From the NCBI GenBank assembly GCA_036426205.1, contig CM071574.1, positions 13,409,648 to 13,473,647 on the forward strand: a stretch of DNA of 64,000 nucleotides, written 5' to 3'. Both the position numbers and the translations under genes were made by a program. The notes below the pieces were generated by a model. The model saw only the letters and a program-made list of their open reading frames with translations, did no database searches and was not told the origin of the DNA. Origin of the DNA: Ascaphus truei. Taxonomy: Eukaryota; Chordata; Amphibia; Anura; Ascaphidae. The number at the start of each line of letters is the position of its first letter. The first letter of the stretch is position 1. This document shows, piece after piece, positions 32,868 through 43,467 of the stretch.

Positions 32868-35109
32868 CAATCTATTAAAATCTTCCTTACCTTGAGATTA
32901 CTGTATTATTTTTGCCTGCTCAGATATACAGTTTCATGAAAGTCAAGATTGTCTATGTGAGTCATTCGCTTGTAGATACTATAACTTATGATGTTCAATG
33001 AAGGCAATGATTCTGTTGCACTGGTTCAGTGTAGGAAGGGAGAAGACCTTCTGTATAAGGCAGAACCACAGATAACTTAACATTTAAATTTAGGCTACGG
33101 TTTAATTGTAAGAGACACCAAGAGGACGTGTTTCAGTCAGGCACCATGCATTACATGAAGTCAATGTTAATTCCTTGTAAAGTAGAACTTGGGTACTTCA
33201 ACTATTGTTCTTTTAATAAAGATCTAAAAATATATGTTGCAAAACAGGGGGGAAATCCACTAATGTTACATCTAATTAATTTATCTGCACCAGCTGACTC
33301 CAACACGACGTCGCCTATTGATACTACTTGAATTGCCAACAGAGCATCTGCTTAATCAATGAAAAGTACTTCACAATAATCCTAAGGGGTCTGAAGGGCT
33401 TATTCTATATCAGCAGGAGCAGCCGATCGAGCTAAGTTCGGATGATATAGCATAAGCCACTAAGTATCAATACCAAGAAAATTGTGTTTTGAAGCATTGC
33501 CTTTTTAGGTGCACGGTTGCGTCAAGTGTAATAAAATGTTTCTGACATCTTTTAAAACCCAAAAAGCTCCACATCCTTAAACATGACTGATTTATTGACA
33601 CATGTAAATGAGAAAACGTGATATACAGAGCTGCCAAATTTGATACATCTCCATACAATATGTCCAATTGGAATCCCTTTGACCAGAGGTTTGAAAAAGT
33701 CACTTTCTGCAGAGAACCTACAGTTTGTAGCCTCTTTGTCACGAGAGGGGTCAATGGCCACTTAATGTACAGTATATTAAAATGTATATTTCACTATTAT
33801 TTTTGTGGTATGATTTTATTTTTAGTACAGTTACAGTACAGCCTTATTAGCCGACTTTTGCCTATAGGGCTCTAATTCAGCCACCCCCAAAGAGGTTTTT
33901 GAAGCACTGATATTGGAGTTAAGCCTCTATATCTGTTCAATTCGCAGCCGGTGAGCCAAATCCAACCCACAAAGTGGCCTTTTGTCTGTCTGCTACGCCT
34001 AATTTCATTGCAGTTAAAAGTGCAATTTTGAATACTGGAGTCACTTCTGAGCACTTCTTAAGATACTGTAAGTATATACAATACAAATATTATAAATGCT
34101 GGCAAGATGTAAGTGTAATATTTTTAAAGTCTTCTTATATATTTTAAATCACATTGCAATCCTCTTGTGTCCATCCTATTCATATTATTGTTTCTGAGTC
34201 AGCCCCTTTGACAAACTAGTTGAAGAGTACTGCTGTACGGATTAGTAAGGCATCCCTTCTATGCTAGGGGAGTAGGTAGTGTACTGTTAGGTATATAACT
34301 ACTAGCTCCTTTGTAGCACTTAGTGGCCAGGTAGTCATTAATAGCAAGCCACTTGGGATACTGAACGGGTATTAATAACATATGTATGTTTGAGTTCACG
34401 TATTTATAGTAGGGTATTTATGTTGAACATAGACCTTTTAGTACCTGAAGTCATTTCTTTGCAATGCATTGATAGCCTTGGACCTCAAAGGGGTTAAAAC
34501 ATTTCATGGCATAGGGTTTTCTAAGAAATCCTATTAGATACCCGTATGGTAGAACAGTGTGATATCTACAGTACCATCGCTAGTGTTGATTATCGCAGAT
34601 TCACAGGAGTTAACACTTATTTTATTACTTCAGGATTTAACTGCTTAGTCAACAGATTTTCTTATTCATTTATAAATAAATAATTCTTAGCGAATACAGC
34701 AATAATTCTCACATTTTAACGCAACCATGCATTTTAAATGATAGTAATATGAACCCACGTTTAACAACGTTTAGTGAATCTAGACCTTGGAGACAGTTTA
34801 ATGTCAATATGGACATACGCATCTCTTAAAAAATATTGGGGGCTTTGAATCTTTTCAACAATATATCAAGTTCTTTGCTTCATTATTTGCTCTGTGTATG
34901 GTAGCGGCCAGGCGAGTATGCCTATGAGCAGTTACCCGAGTACCCCAACTCAAATAATAGGACAGGATTATCAAGTTCTGAGTCTGTGTTGTTCTGTTTT
35001 TTTCCTTTTCTTTGAGCCAACACAATCTGTCACGTCTGAGGTGGCATACACATCCCAGAGAAACAATTTGTGCCACATGTAGGAAACTTTATCAACACAT
35101 TTCTTTTAT
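32868..35109. other. No gene recognised, AT-rich
   Basis: AT-rich apparently unique sequence. One small hairpin, GGCTTATTCTATATC mirrored by GATATAGCATAAGCC, is at about 33396-33461. It may be a miniature relative of GGGGCCTATNCTATAAGCC elements. No exon recognised. Confidence 0.4.
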
Positions 35110-36240
35110 TGGTAGCCCCCTTCTCCCCGTGCGGTGCTTTACCTGATGGCTCACAGGAGGCCTGATCCTCTGCTGCAGGGAGCCTGGGGTGTACGTAACG
35201 TGTATGCTAACAGCGCCTCCACCTGAGAAGGATCCTCACAAAGTGGGATAGCCCGTCCCAAGACAATATGCACAGTAATACACACCAGAGTATGGTATAA
35301 CAATATTTACTGAACACGTATTTGTAACACAGAGAATACAATACCACCATACATATATGTACATAGACCTCGCAGAGTATCTCCACAGTACTAGGGTGCA
35401 GGGGCACCAGTGTCCCAGTGTCCAGCCCACAATTGCCACTCCCACTCCAAGTGTGTGTGACAGTGCTGCCCAGAGTAGGTGTGTGAGCATTGGTGCACTT
35501 GTTGGATTGGGATACCTGCCAGGTGCTCAGCACCTGGTATCACTAACTGATGAAGGGGACCGTCTGGTCCAACGCTGTCGCCGTCGCCCGCTGGAGTGTC
35601 CCACCGTGAAGAGAGTCTCTTTGTCTTGCAGTGGTGGTCTGGTCCCAGACCACAGGCCGCAAATACTGTGCGGCGTCCTGCTGTGTCCCTGACACTATAC
35701 AACGACAGGGGCAATGTCCTTATCTGAGGGACCTGTTCCTGTAGCACCCACAAACTTATGGAGGAATCAGGGCCTAATTGGGGTCTGAAGGGCAACTCTA
35801 GGCCTAGTCTCAGGGCCACTGGCTCCTGAGACACTACCTTACCCCACTGTCTCCCACTGACGTGGTCCTCGCAGTGCACCAAATGTATCCAACACTGTGC
35901 AGGGGAGTCCTCCAGCCCTATTGGCTCCCTGCCTGCATGTGACTAGCCACCCCTGTGCACTATGGGGCTTGTAGTTCCCCTGCGGAGCTCATGTGTAACA
36001 TGGCCTCTGATTATCCTGCACTGCGCATGTGCGCGCATCCCCATAATGGCCGCCACAACTCTGAGGCCCTATGCGCAAGCCGCACTGTGCATGCGTGTGA
36101 ATATACAAGATGGTGGCGCCCCTCTACCTGCCGCAGCTCTCCCCCGCATGCCACCAGCACTTGCCCCAGCCTCCGCTGCCAGTCGTGGCCGCACAGGCAG
36201 GTAAGGGGACAAAGGGGGACCAAGGGGGGAACTGGCTATA
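35110..36240. mobile_element. Solo LTR, second copy of the 43.5-kb family
   Basis: Matches 43468-44615 along its length. Shared blocks are TAGCCCCCTT, GGCTCACAGGAGGCCTGATC, TGCAGGGAGCCTGGGGTGTAC, ACAGCGCCTCCACCTG, GTGTCCCACC, CAGACCACAGGCCG, CCAGCCTCCGCTGCCAGTC and GGTAAGGGG. The ends are eroded (TGGTAGCC...GGCTATA) and no duplication is evident, so it is older than its sister. Overlapping open frames on both strands are not retroviral proteins. Confidence 0.65.
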
Positions 36241-36436
36241 TATTTTATGCAGCAGTATGCCAAAACAGCAACATTTATTTGCGTAAGTTTGATATGATTT
36301 GGAATGCTGCTTCAGAATCATATCTGTGCTACACTGTGGAAATGGATATTTTGGCTTTTCTGAGAATAGATAGCATCTTAGAGAAGCAATTTCCACTACA
36401 TCATTTCTTTTTACCCCCCTATTTTTAACATGAGTA

Positions 36437-36700
36437 GGAAGCAGGGGGTCTCCAGACTATCCACATTAATTTCAGCGACAAGGTCACCCTTATTTCCAAG
36501 ATACTCACTGAGGAAGGTGCTATTGGCTTCTCCCCTTCAGGGGAAATGAAAGGGAGGTTTAAATCATGTGGGCCAATAGGAAGCCGCAATGCCACCTGTC
36601 TCGGCCTACAAGTGACTCGTGTGACGCATAATCTTGGTATCCAGGTGGACCCTGGGGCAGAAATTAACGTGGTTCAGCTCTGGAGTCCCCTGCTTCTCAC
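36437..36700. repeat. Fold-back repeat
   Basis: GAAGCAGGGGGTCTCCAGAC at the left is mirrored by CTCTGGAGTCCCCTGCTTC near 36681-36699, continuing into ATTAATTTC/GAAATTAACGT pairs. It is the same family as the inner fold-back of 26.6 kb. Related text continues to about 36850. Confidence 0.6.
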
Positions 36701-36859
36701 TCATCCAAGGTATGGCTTCAACTTCGAATGCACCTTTCAAACATCAATGCCAGAGATATAGAGATATAGAGATACATATCTTACCTGAACTCTGGGGTTC
36801 ATCGATGGTCTCCAGTTGTCTGGGGCCCCACGGGTTTCCAGAGGGATGAGTCTGGAAGG

Positions 36860-37235
36860 GGGGGACAGGACTGGGGAAGTAATATGGCCAACTACATATA
36901 TTCCTTTATGGGAGAAGCACCAATTTTTATGAACAACAGATATTTTATTGGTAAATTATGTTTTGTGTATTTGTGTAGTATACATTTTTCAATAATAAAG
37001 AGTAATTTTAATGTTATTATAATAAAGATTAAGCTTTCATTTGATAGATAAGGACATCCAGCTGGGTCAAGTATTAATCAATATAGGTTAAAATAAACAT
37101 TTTATCATGTGAATTCATGCACTATTACTAATATTTTGTTACAAATGGAAATTGCAAGAATTGTAAAAACAGATTCCACAACAAATAGCCATTAAAGAGG
37201 TAATCAAGCTAATTGAAGGAAAAATAAATAAATGT
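36860..37235. other. No gene recognised, AT-rich
   Basis: AT-rich apparently unique sequence. Confidence 0.4.
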
Positions 37236-37239
37236 GGCC

Positions 37240-37600
37240 TACGGTATATAATGCACTCCCCATGCTGGATGTCCCTATTCGTGACGAAGTGCAATTCCCT
37301 TCATGAAACGCGTTGGGTTTGAATCGCACGGATCAGACAAACTTTGAGGGTGAGACCAAAGGAGCTTAGGATTGCAGCAGAATCTCGGACGAGTATCAGT
37401 GACATCATTGTGGAAGCACAGAGAGGCGATGCACAACTACTGAGTGGTAAGAGCGCAGGCAACTGAGCATGGACCCAAAGACCCTATTGAAGCTTTAATA
37501 TACAGAAAAATCTGGTTAGTGCAATCAGTGTTAGTGCTGAGAATACCATTTTAGTAAATAAAGCTTACTGCACTTAGAATGTGTTTTTGTGTCATTTTTT
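37240..37600 (+). mobile_element. Penelope-like fragment with degenerate hammerhead
   Basis: GTGACGAAGTG...CATGAAACGCGTTGGG (37281-37317) matches the hammerhead layout: a CUGANGA-like box with a changed first base, a decayed stem II, then GAAA, CGCG and UU. Downstream text ends with AATAAAGC near 37557. Stem I pairing is weak, so this copy is probably inactive. Confidence 0.5.
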
Positions 37601-37904
37601 TCTTCTTGTTTTTTTCTTTATTTATTCAGTTTGGAGTGGTCACCCCATGAAAAATAGCAGCAGGAAAAGCAATAACAATTTATTGAATGAAAGAGAAAGT
37701 CACACTGATATATTCATAATATTCTTCTTTGGACTCTTAAATATCTACATAGATATATTTTATAATAACTATTTTTTGTGTGTGTGTATATATTAATGTT
37801 TATACATGATTAAATGTGTTATGTTGGTGGATAGAGAATATTGGGCTCCTGACTATACTTCGAGCACACACCCATCTACATATAATATAGTATACAATAT
37901 CTGT

Positions 37905-38110
37905 AAACAATATGGCTGCTGGCATCAGGGCTTGCTCCAGGAGCCAATAGAAATGTTGACTTTGCGGCTTTCTATTGGTGACACGGCAGCCATATTTGTG
38001 GAGGGGTTGTTATGTGAAACCAGCCCAACAAAAACTACAAATATCCCTGGACACCAGGGGACCATTGATAAGTTCCAGGAAACCCACCTGGTTCAGAGAA
38101 AATTAATAAA
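37905..38110. repeat. Interspersed repeat, copy of the 10.7-kb family
   Basis: Motifs TTTCTATTGGTGAC, GCCATATTTGT, AAACCAGC, AAATATCCCTGG and AGTTCCAGG appear in the same order as at 10880-11040. Confidence 0.5.
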
Positions 38111-38621
38111 TACATTTAAAATCCGAGCAGCAGGGATTGCTGCTTTAATGTTTAAAATAAATAAATAATACATCTAGGTCATATATAAAAGGTTTTCTTT
38201 ATATTGCAGCCAAGTATTATATTTATAGTCAGGATGTCTCTCCCTCTTTCTCTAAATAGGATGAACAGATTGGTGATAAGAATAGACGAGAACATGGGTT
38301 AATTACCAACTCTTCCATATTTCTGAGCATTTCCTGATTTAGATCCTCCCACATGCTTTCCTAAATCTCTGGAATCTGACAGATCCTTCCCAACCCTCTG
38401 GATGCTTGGAAATGTTTGAGTACTACTTCAATCAGTATAGATTATTCTACCTTCACTGCTTTATTTTTAAAATGTTGCATGTGGGACATGCTAGCTTGAA
38501 AGATTATACCTCAGAGGTACAATAATATTGTCATACTATGCCACCTTTGGACAAAATACAATATAAAGGTGACGCATTTGGATTTTATAATGCCAAACTT
38601 CTTCCGTGTGGTTTTATTGTT
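38111..38621. other. No gene recognised, AT-rich
   Basis: AT-rich apparently unique sequence. Confidence 0.4.
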
Positions 38622-38801
38622 GTTGGAGTCAGGGCCGCTATCAGAAATCATGGGGCCCGGGCCAAATGAAAGGAGCGGGGTCCCCCCCCCCCCCGAAAAA
38701 AACAAAAAACAAAAACAGACCCAAGTTTAAATGAAATGCTTTCTTGTTATAATACTGAAAAAAAACGTTACAGTGCAGTTTGTTTATTTTAATATTTTCA
38801 A

Positions 38802-39260
38802 GAAAAGACAAAAGATACCCAATGCTACATCAAATGTAACAAAATGCATAGTTAAATACTTCAATGTTGGTATTCTCTTGAATAACATTCATTTAATGAA
38901 ACCCTTTGGCCAAAGTGTTATAAGCCTGCAGCCACGTCACGGCATGACCAGTATGCAGGTCCTACACCACCTGGGAAAATTCTCATTTACCCACTACCTA
39001 TCTACTAACCTCCAACCAACTGATACCAGATTAAAATTAATAAACGCACAATGCCAACAAGCTGTAACACCAGGACCCACCACATCATATATATATTTTT
39101 CGTGCAAAATGAGTGCTCTTTGAGGCCGAATGTATATAACAAAAGAAAGACGCCCAATGCTACATCCAATATGATGAAATACATAGGTAGATACTTCAAT
39201 GTTAGTATTCTTATGAATAAGGGTTATTTAGTTAAACACTTTGGCCAAAGTGTTATTGTC
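38802..39260. repeat. Direct duplication, about 125 bp, 336 bp apart
   Basis: 38802-38924 and 39138-39260 share CCCAATGCTACATC, ATACTTCAATGTT, GAATAA, TTTGGCCAAAGTGTTAT. A third diverged relative (TTTAGTTTAACATTTTGG) lies near 56078 in another fold-back element. This suggests the terminal repeats of one retroelement family. Confidence 0.6.
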
Positions 39261-39527
39261 ACGGGAGACCAGTACTTTAACACCAAAACCGCCGGATCAC
39301 TAGCACCAGACAGGATAAAGTTGTAGAATAAAATGGGGTTTTGTCAATGTTCCAAATTGACAAACGGGATTCAGTTGATAATAAGTAGTTTATTGTACAG
39401 TATGATCATACTCATTCAAAAGTCTACAAGACTCTCTCTCTGCCAGGGAGTGTCCAGGCAGCAACCTTAATACATTTTTGGTTCCTTTGTCTAAAACTGT
39501 TACTAGGCAGATTATACTAACCACTCC
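39254..39527. mobile_element. LTR-like fragment
   Basis: TGTCACGGGAGACCAG followed by AATAAAATGG and pyrimidine-rich CTCTCTCTGCC resembles LTR sequence. No second end or duplication was identified. Confidence 0.3.
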
Positions 39528-39531
39528 TTAA

Positions 39532-39965
39532 AGCTGCAGTTCAGTCAATATCCTGCATGTGTGTTTTTTTTTTTAATAAATCAGTTCTGTAGTAAGAAAA
39601 AATACTTTTAGCATTTTCTGTTTTTAAAAAAACAACTTTGAAAGACCAATTTTCTTGTATTCTATTTTAACAAGCATTTACTAAGGCACTGCCCCTTCAT
39701 GACCTGTCACAAGCCCTGGCACACCCCTTTGTCAGCCCTGCCCTCCCACGTGCACATGTCAGTGCAGGAGTGCTCTTGAATATTCATGAGCTTCCACTGA
39801 GTGACAGAAGCAGAGGAAAAACATATCCCATATCTAAAGGTGTTGCCAAATTTCGCCGATCAATACATGGAGAACAAATTGACTGGCAGCTATACAGTTC
39901 TTTAGGTAATTAGAGATTGCCCACATGAAACTATTGAATTAAAAAAAAAAGACTGAATTGCAGCT
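39532..39965. mobile_element. TTAA-flanked MITE, copy 1
   Basis: Flanked by TTAA (39528-39531 and 39966-39969). The ends AGCTGCAGTTCAGTC and GACTGAATTGCAGCT are inverted with one mismatch. 434 bp, no coding. TTAA targets are used by piggyBac and Kolobok transposases. A sister copy is at 42170-42645, with the shared blocks AATATCCT, AATCAGTTCTG, AACAAGCATTT, CTCTGGCACA-like and AATTTCGC. Confidence 0.82.
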
Positions 39966-40009
39966 TTAATTTTTAAACCAATCATCTTACAACTCATTAA
40001 ACCTGGTAA

Positions 40010-40262
40010 GGGATGGGCCTGGGGTGGCCTGGGGGGGGAGGGCCTGGGGGGGTTACTTAGGTTTAAGTATAGGCCTGGGGGGTTTACGTAGGTTTAAGTA
40101 TATGCCTGGGGGCTTTACGTAGGTTTAAGTATAGGCATGGGGGGAATGGGTTAAGTATAGGCCTGGGGGGAAGGGGTTAAGTATAGGCCTTGGGGGAAGG
40201 GGTTAAGTATAGGCCTGGGGGGAAGGGGTTAAGTATAGGCCTGGGGGAAGGGGTTAAGTATG
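40010..40262. repeat. Minisatellite, TATAGGCCTGGGGGGAAGGGGTTAAG units
   Basis: About nine units of 26-31 bp. The first three are longer variants with TTTACGTAGGTTTAAG; the later ones are nearly identical. Confidence 0.9.
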
Positions 40263-40559
40263 GGTGTAAGGGGTACAGACAATATTGAATTTAGTATTAG
40301 TTACAGTACCTCTTCAACCGGTCAGGGGGCGCTCTGCAACCAGTCCGCAGGGAGGCCTTCGATCGGTCCAAATGGGGGGGGGGGTAGACTCGGGAGCCTT
40401 GAACCGGCCCGCAGGGGGGCCTTCAATCAGCCTGCGGGGGGAGGCTTCAACCGGTCCTGGGTGGGACGACCCAGTGGAGGATTCCGGTAGGGCCTGGAGG
40501 GAGGTGGATGCCAATAGGGGTGGGGAGTTGGATTGCCAGAAGGGGGGCGGGGGAGTGTG

Positions 40560-40815
40560 GCTGCAATAAGCAGGGGGAGTGGATGCCAATAGGGGGGGGA
40601 GGTGGATGCCAATAGGGGGGGGTGGATGCCAATAGGGGGGGGGAGGAGGATGCCAATAGGGGGGGGGAGGTGGATCCAATAGGGGGGATGTGGATGCCAA
40701 TAGGGGGCGGAGGTGATGCCAGGTGGGGGGGAGGTGGATGCCAATAGGGGGTAGTGGATGCCAATGGGGGGGGGGAGGTGGATGCCAATGGGGTGGGGAG
40801 GTGAATGCCAATGGT
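40560..40815. repeat. Minisatellite, GGTGGATGCCAATAGGGGGG units
   Basis: About ten units of 20-25 bp that vary mainly in the length of the G run. One more distant unit starts near 40500. Confidence 0.9.
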
Positions 40816-40834
40816 GGGGGTTTGGGAGTGAGGA

Positions 40835-41335
40835 GCAGGCTGGACTCAGAGGGCCGCATGGGCTAGGCCCAAAACAGATGCCCGGAGGAGTGGAGGGCGG
40901 GAGCGGAGGATCTCTTGATGCAGGGCCGGTAGGTGTGGGGGCCTTGGGGGGGAAGGTGGATCCGGTGGAGGGGGGTGGGTTGCCGGTTGGGTGGAGGGGG
41001 ACCGTGTGGATGCCGGGTCGGGGGAGGGGGTGAGGGGCGGTGCGGGGGCGATGGAGAGCAGCTCGGCTCGAGGGACGCGTGGGTTAGGCCCAAAACAGAT
41101 GCCGTGGAGGAGTGGAGGGCGGCGCGGAGGATCTCTGGATGCCGGGCCGTAGGTGTGGGGGCCTCGGGGGGGAAGGTGGATGCGGTGGGAGGGGGGTGGA
41201 TGCCGTGTGGTGGGGGGGAGAGACCGTGTGGATGCCGATGGTAGTGAGGAGCAGGCTGCGACTGGACTCGGCGGGCCGGTGTGTGTTGGGGCCTGGGGTG
41301 GGGGGCGTTCGGTGGATGCCGGTTGGGGGGAGGGG
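40835..41335. repeat. About 215-bp G-rich tandem duplication
   Basis: 40835-41027 and 41053-41240 share TTAGGCCCAAAACAGATGCC, GAGGAGTGGAGGGCGG, GGAGGATCTCT, GTAGGTGTGGGGGCCT and GACCGTGTGGATGCCG. A third partial unit runs to 41335. Confidence 0.82.
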
Positions 41336-41777
41336 AATGTCGGACGGGATGGACAGACAAAAAACAGACTAGAGAGAGTATACAGTACACTGTAGACAGA
41401 CAGACACACACAACAGTGACTGAGGGTGAAACTCAGACAGACACAATCACATTCATAGGACAAATAACAATTAAAGCATGGATTTACTTAACGTTTCTGT
41501 GGTGTTGTGTATTTGAATAACCAACTGCACAGCCGGGAACATTCAAAGACGCTTTTCCCGCCTGTGCAGTTGCTTATATTAGCTTAAGTCCTCCCACTCC
41601 CCGCCCATGAGGAGGGCCCTGATTGGATCCCCTCTCCTCATTATATATTTATTTTTGACACAGCCATTTTTTTAAAGAATTTTTTTTTTTTTTAACACAA
41701 GGGGGCCCGCCCCTGACTCAACGGGCCCGGGACGCCAGTGCCCTCTGTTCCCCGCTGATGGCGGCCCTGGTTGGAGT

Positions 41778-42165
41778 CAACAGAAGACGAGATGTATGGG
41801 TTACATTTCCAGATACATGAATACTATATACCACATTGTCATTCTGGTTTTATTCATGTGCTAATGTGTATTGACATTGTTGTGCAAGCAGTGCATTGCT
41901 GATAAAAACATATATACAAGTATGCATTATTGAGATAAAATACATGGAAAACTACACTTATTGTGAGTTAAACAGCAATTCCCTCTACTTAGCTCTCTTT
42001 TTTAACAGGATGGGATCCAGGAGGTAATTTTCAGCTCTTTCAGATTCTTATCTGTAAATGTTCTTGCGTTTCTTCCTGGGTTTTAAATATCCTGCGTCTC
42101 AGGCCAATAGAATGTCACAATGGAACACGTTGCCCTTTCCTTTTGGCCCATGAGTGGTTGGATAT
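41778..42165. other. No gene recognised, AT-rich
   Basis: AT-rich apparently unique sequence between two mobile elements. Confidence 0.4.
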
Positions 42166-42169
42166 TTAA

Positions 42170-42645
42170 AGCTACAGACTAATCAATATCCTACTTATTG
42201 TGTTTTTTTAAAAAATATAAATCAGTTCTGAACTATGAGAAAATACTTGTAGAATTAAAAAAAAACCCCTCTGAATTACAATTTGAATGTACTGTATTAT
42301 AATGTAACAAGCATTTTTGTTTCTATAGCAACCATTTACAAAGTCACATCCCCTTCCTCTTCTGAAACAGGCTCTGGCACATCCCCTTTTCAGCTCTGCC
42401 CTCTCTCTAGCAGTGTATCTAGTGACTTCCTGACCACATGATCTTCCCCACCGAATTTTTGCTGCACTGACAGCCATTTAGTGAACCCCCCAAAATTTCG
42501 CTGATCGATCACAGGCGAACGGAACGATTGGCAACTTCGCTAATTACTTATCATTGTGTGGATTGTATTGATGCAAATATTAAATAGGAAAAATAAATAA
42601 AATAATAATAATTAAAAAATAAAAACGACAGCTTGGACTGCTGCT
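42170..42645. mobile_element. TTAA-flanked MITE, copy 2
   Basis: TTAA flanks at 42166-42169 and 42646-42649. The ends AGCTACAGAC and GGACTGCTGCT are diverged versions of copy 1. An AT-rich expansion (AATAAATAAAATAATAATAA) sits near the right end. Confidence 0.75.
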
Positions 42646-42659
42646 TTAAACCTTTATTT

Positions 42660-42785
42660 TGTGAATGAAATGACAGTACCTTCATCGGAGGACCCCTGGG
42701 TTGAAAATAGTGAGGTCCAGCTTCCGGGACCCCCAAGTTCCCACCCGGGGGGCGGGGATGCAGAAGGGAAATGCTCTGATTTCCT
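42660..42785. repeat. Fragment of the GGTTCAGCTCTGGAG fold-back family
   Basis: GTACCTTCATCGGAGGACCCC and GTCCAGCTTCCGGGACCCCC resemble the GC-rich family at 26.6 and 36.4 kb. The assignment is loose. Confidence 0.3.
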
Positions 42786-42844
42786 GAACATGAAGACTAA
42801 AGTGAAACTAATATTTCTCTATGAGAGAATTTGGAACCGCATGT

Positions 42845-42981
42845 AAACCAATTACCCCAAATTAGATTGCAAGCTCTTTGGAGCAGGGAGTCCTTTTCCG
42901 AAATGCTAATTTTATGTCTGAAGCACTTTATATGTTATTTGTATTATTTATATGATTATCACGTGTATTACTGCTGTGAAA
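42845..42981 (+). repeat. LINE 3' tail, interrupted
   Basis: AATTAGATTGCAAGCTCTTTGG, TTTTATGTCTGAAGCAC and GTGTATTACTGCTGTGAA match 18820-18960. It stops abruptly after TGCTGTGAA. Confidence 0.6.
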
Positions 42982-42999
42982 GAGAGAATAATAATAGCA

Positions 43000-43228
43000 T
43001 GTTCTTGGATAGCGTTGCTAGTTTTATGTAACGCTTTTCAGAGACTTTTGCAGACACAGCGCCTGTCCCGTAGAGTTTACAATCTATGTTTTTGGTGCTT
43101 GAGGCACAGGGAGATACGGTGACTTGACCAAGGTCACAAGGAGCCAACACTGGGAATTGAACCAGGTTCCTCTGTTGTAAACTCAGTGCCAGTCAGTGTC
43201 TTTACTCACTGAGCCACTCCCTTTCTCT
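43000..43228. repeat. LINE-end or SINE-like repeat
   Basis: Contains TTTACAATCTATGTTTTTGG, GGCACAGGGAGATACGGTGAC, CCAAGGTCACAAGGAGC and GAGCCACTCC. The central part is shared with 49740-49830 (CAATCTATGCTTATGGTGCC, AGGTCACAAGGAGCTGAC). Confidence 0.6.
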
Positions 43229-43467
43229 TAGAAAATGAGAGGGATCAGAGGGGACTATATTTGGGGGTGTATACAAAATACAATGGCCAAATTACAACTG
43301 TTTTGCGAACTAGTGCGATAAATATTGGATTTTTCCAATTACCCCTTCCCCATATAAAATGGTCGTGTGGTAAGTGTATCACAACTTTTTGCATAAATGC
43401 TAGAAAGTTAAACTTTTGATGTTGAAACTACGTGTATGTACATCTAAATCATAGTCATTATAGAGTA

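Larger units (their letters stand above)
38630..41769. mobile_element. 3.1-kb hAT-like element with exact 8-bp duplication
   Basis: GTTGGAGT is exactly duplicated at 38622-38629 and 41770-41777. The ends are CAGGGCCGCTATCAG and GCTGATGGCGGCCCTG, inverted repeats that continue into GGGGCCCGGG/CGGGCCCGGG-type text. The interior carries no transposase. It holds a direct duplication, LTR-like text, a TTAA element, and about 1.3 kb of G-rich minisatellite whose overlapping open frames (up to about 205 codons) are artefacts. The ends resemble the small element at 18345 and a segment at about 54944-54980. Confidence 0.85.

Noticed and set aside
35391..36428. 163- and 157-codon frames as possible retroviral or host genes
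   Set aside because: They lie in or across the edge of a solo LTR, overlap on opposite strands and show no retroviral or cellular domain.
37260..37330. tRNA or 5S-like gene near GTGGCCTACGG
   Set aside because: No cloverleaf and no A/B box pair; the segment fits a decayed hammerhead and Penelope-like sequence.
40285..41463. Overlapping frames up to 205 codons on both strands
   Set aside because: Generated by the GGTGGATGCCAATAGGGGGG array and the 215-bp G-rich duplication inside a mobile element.
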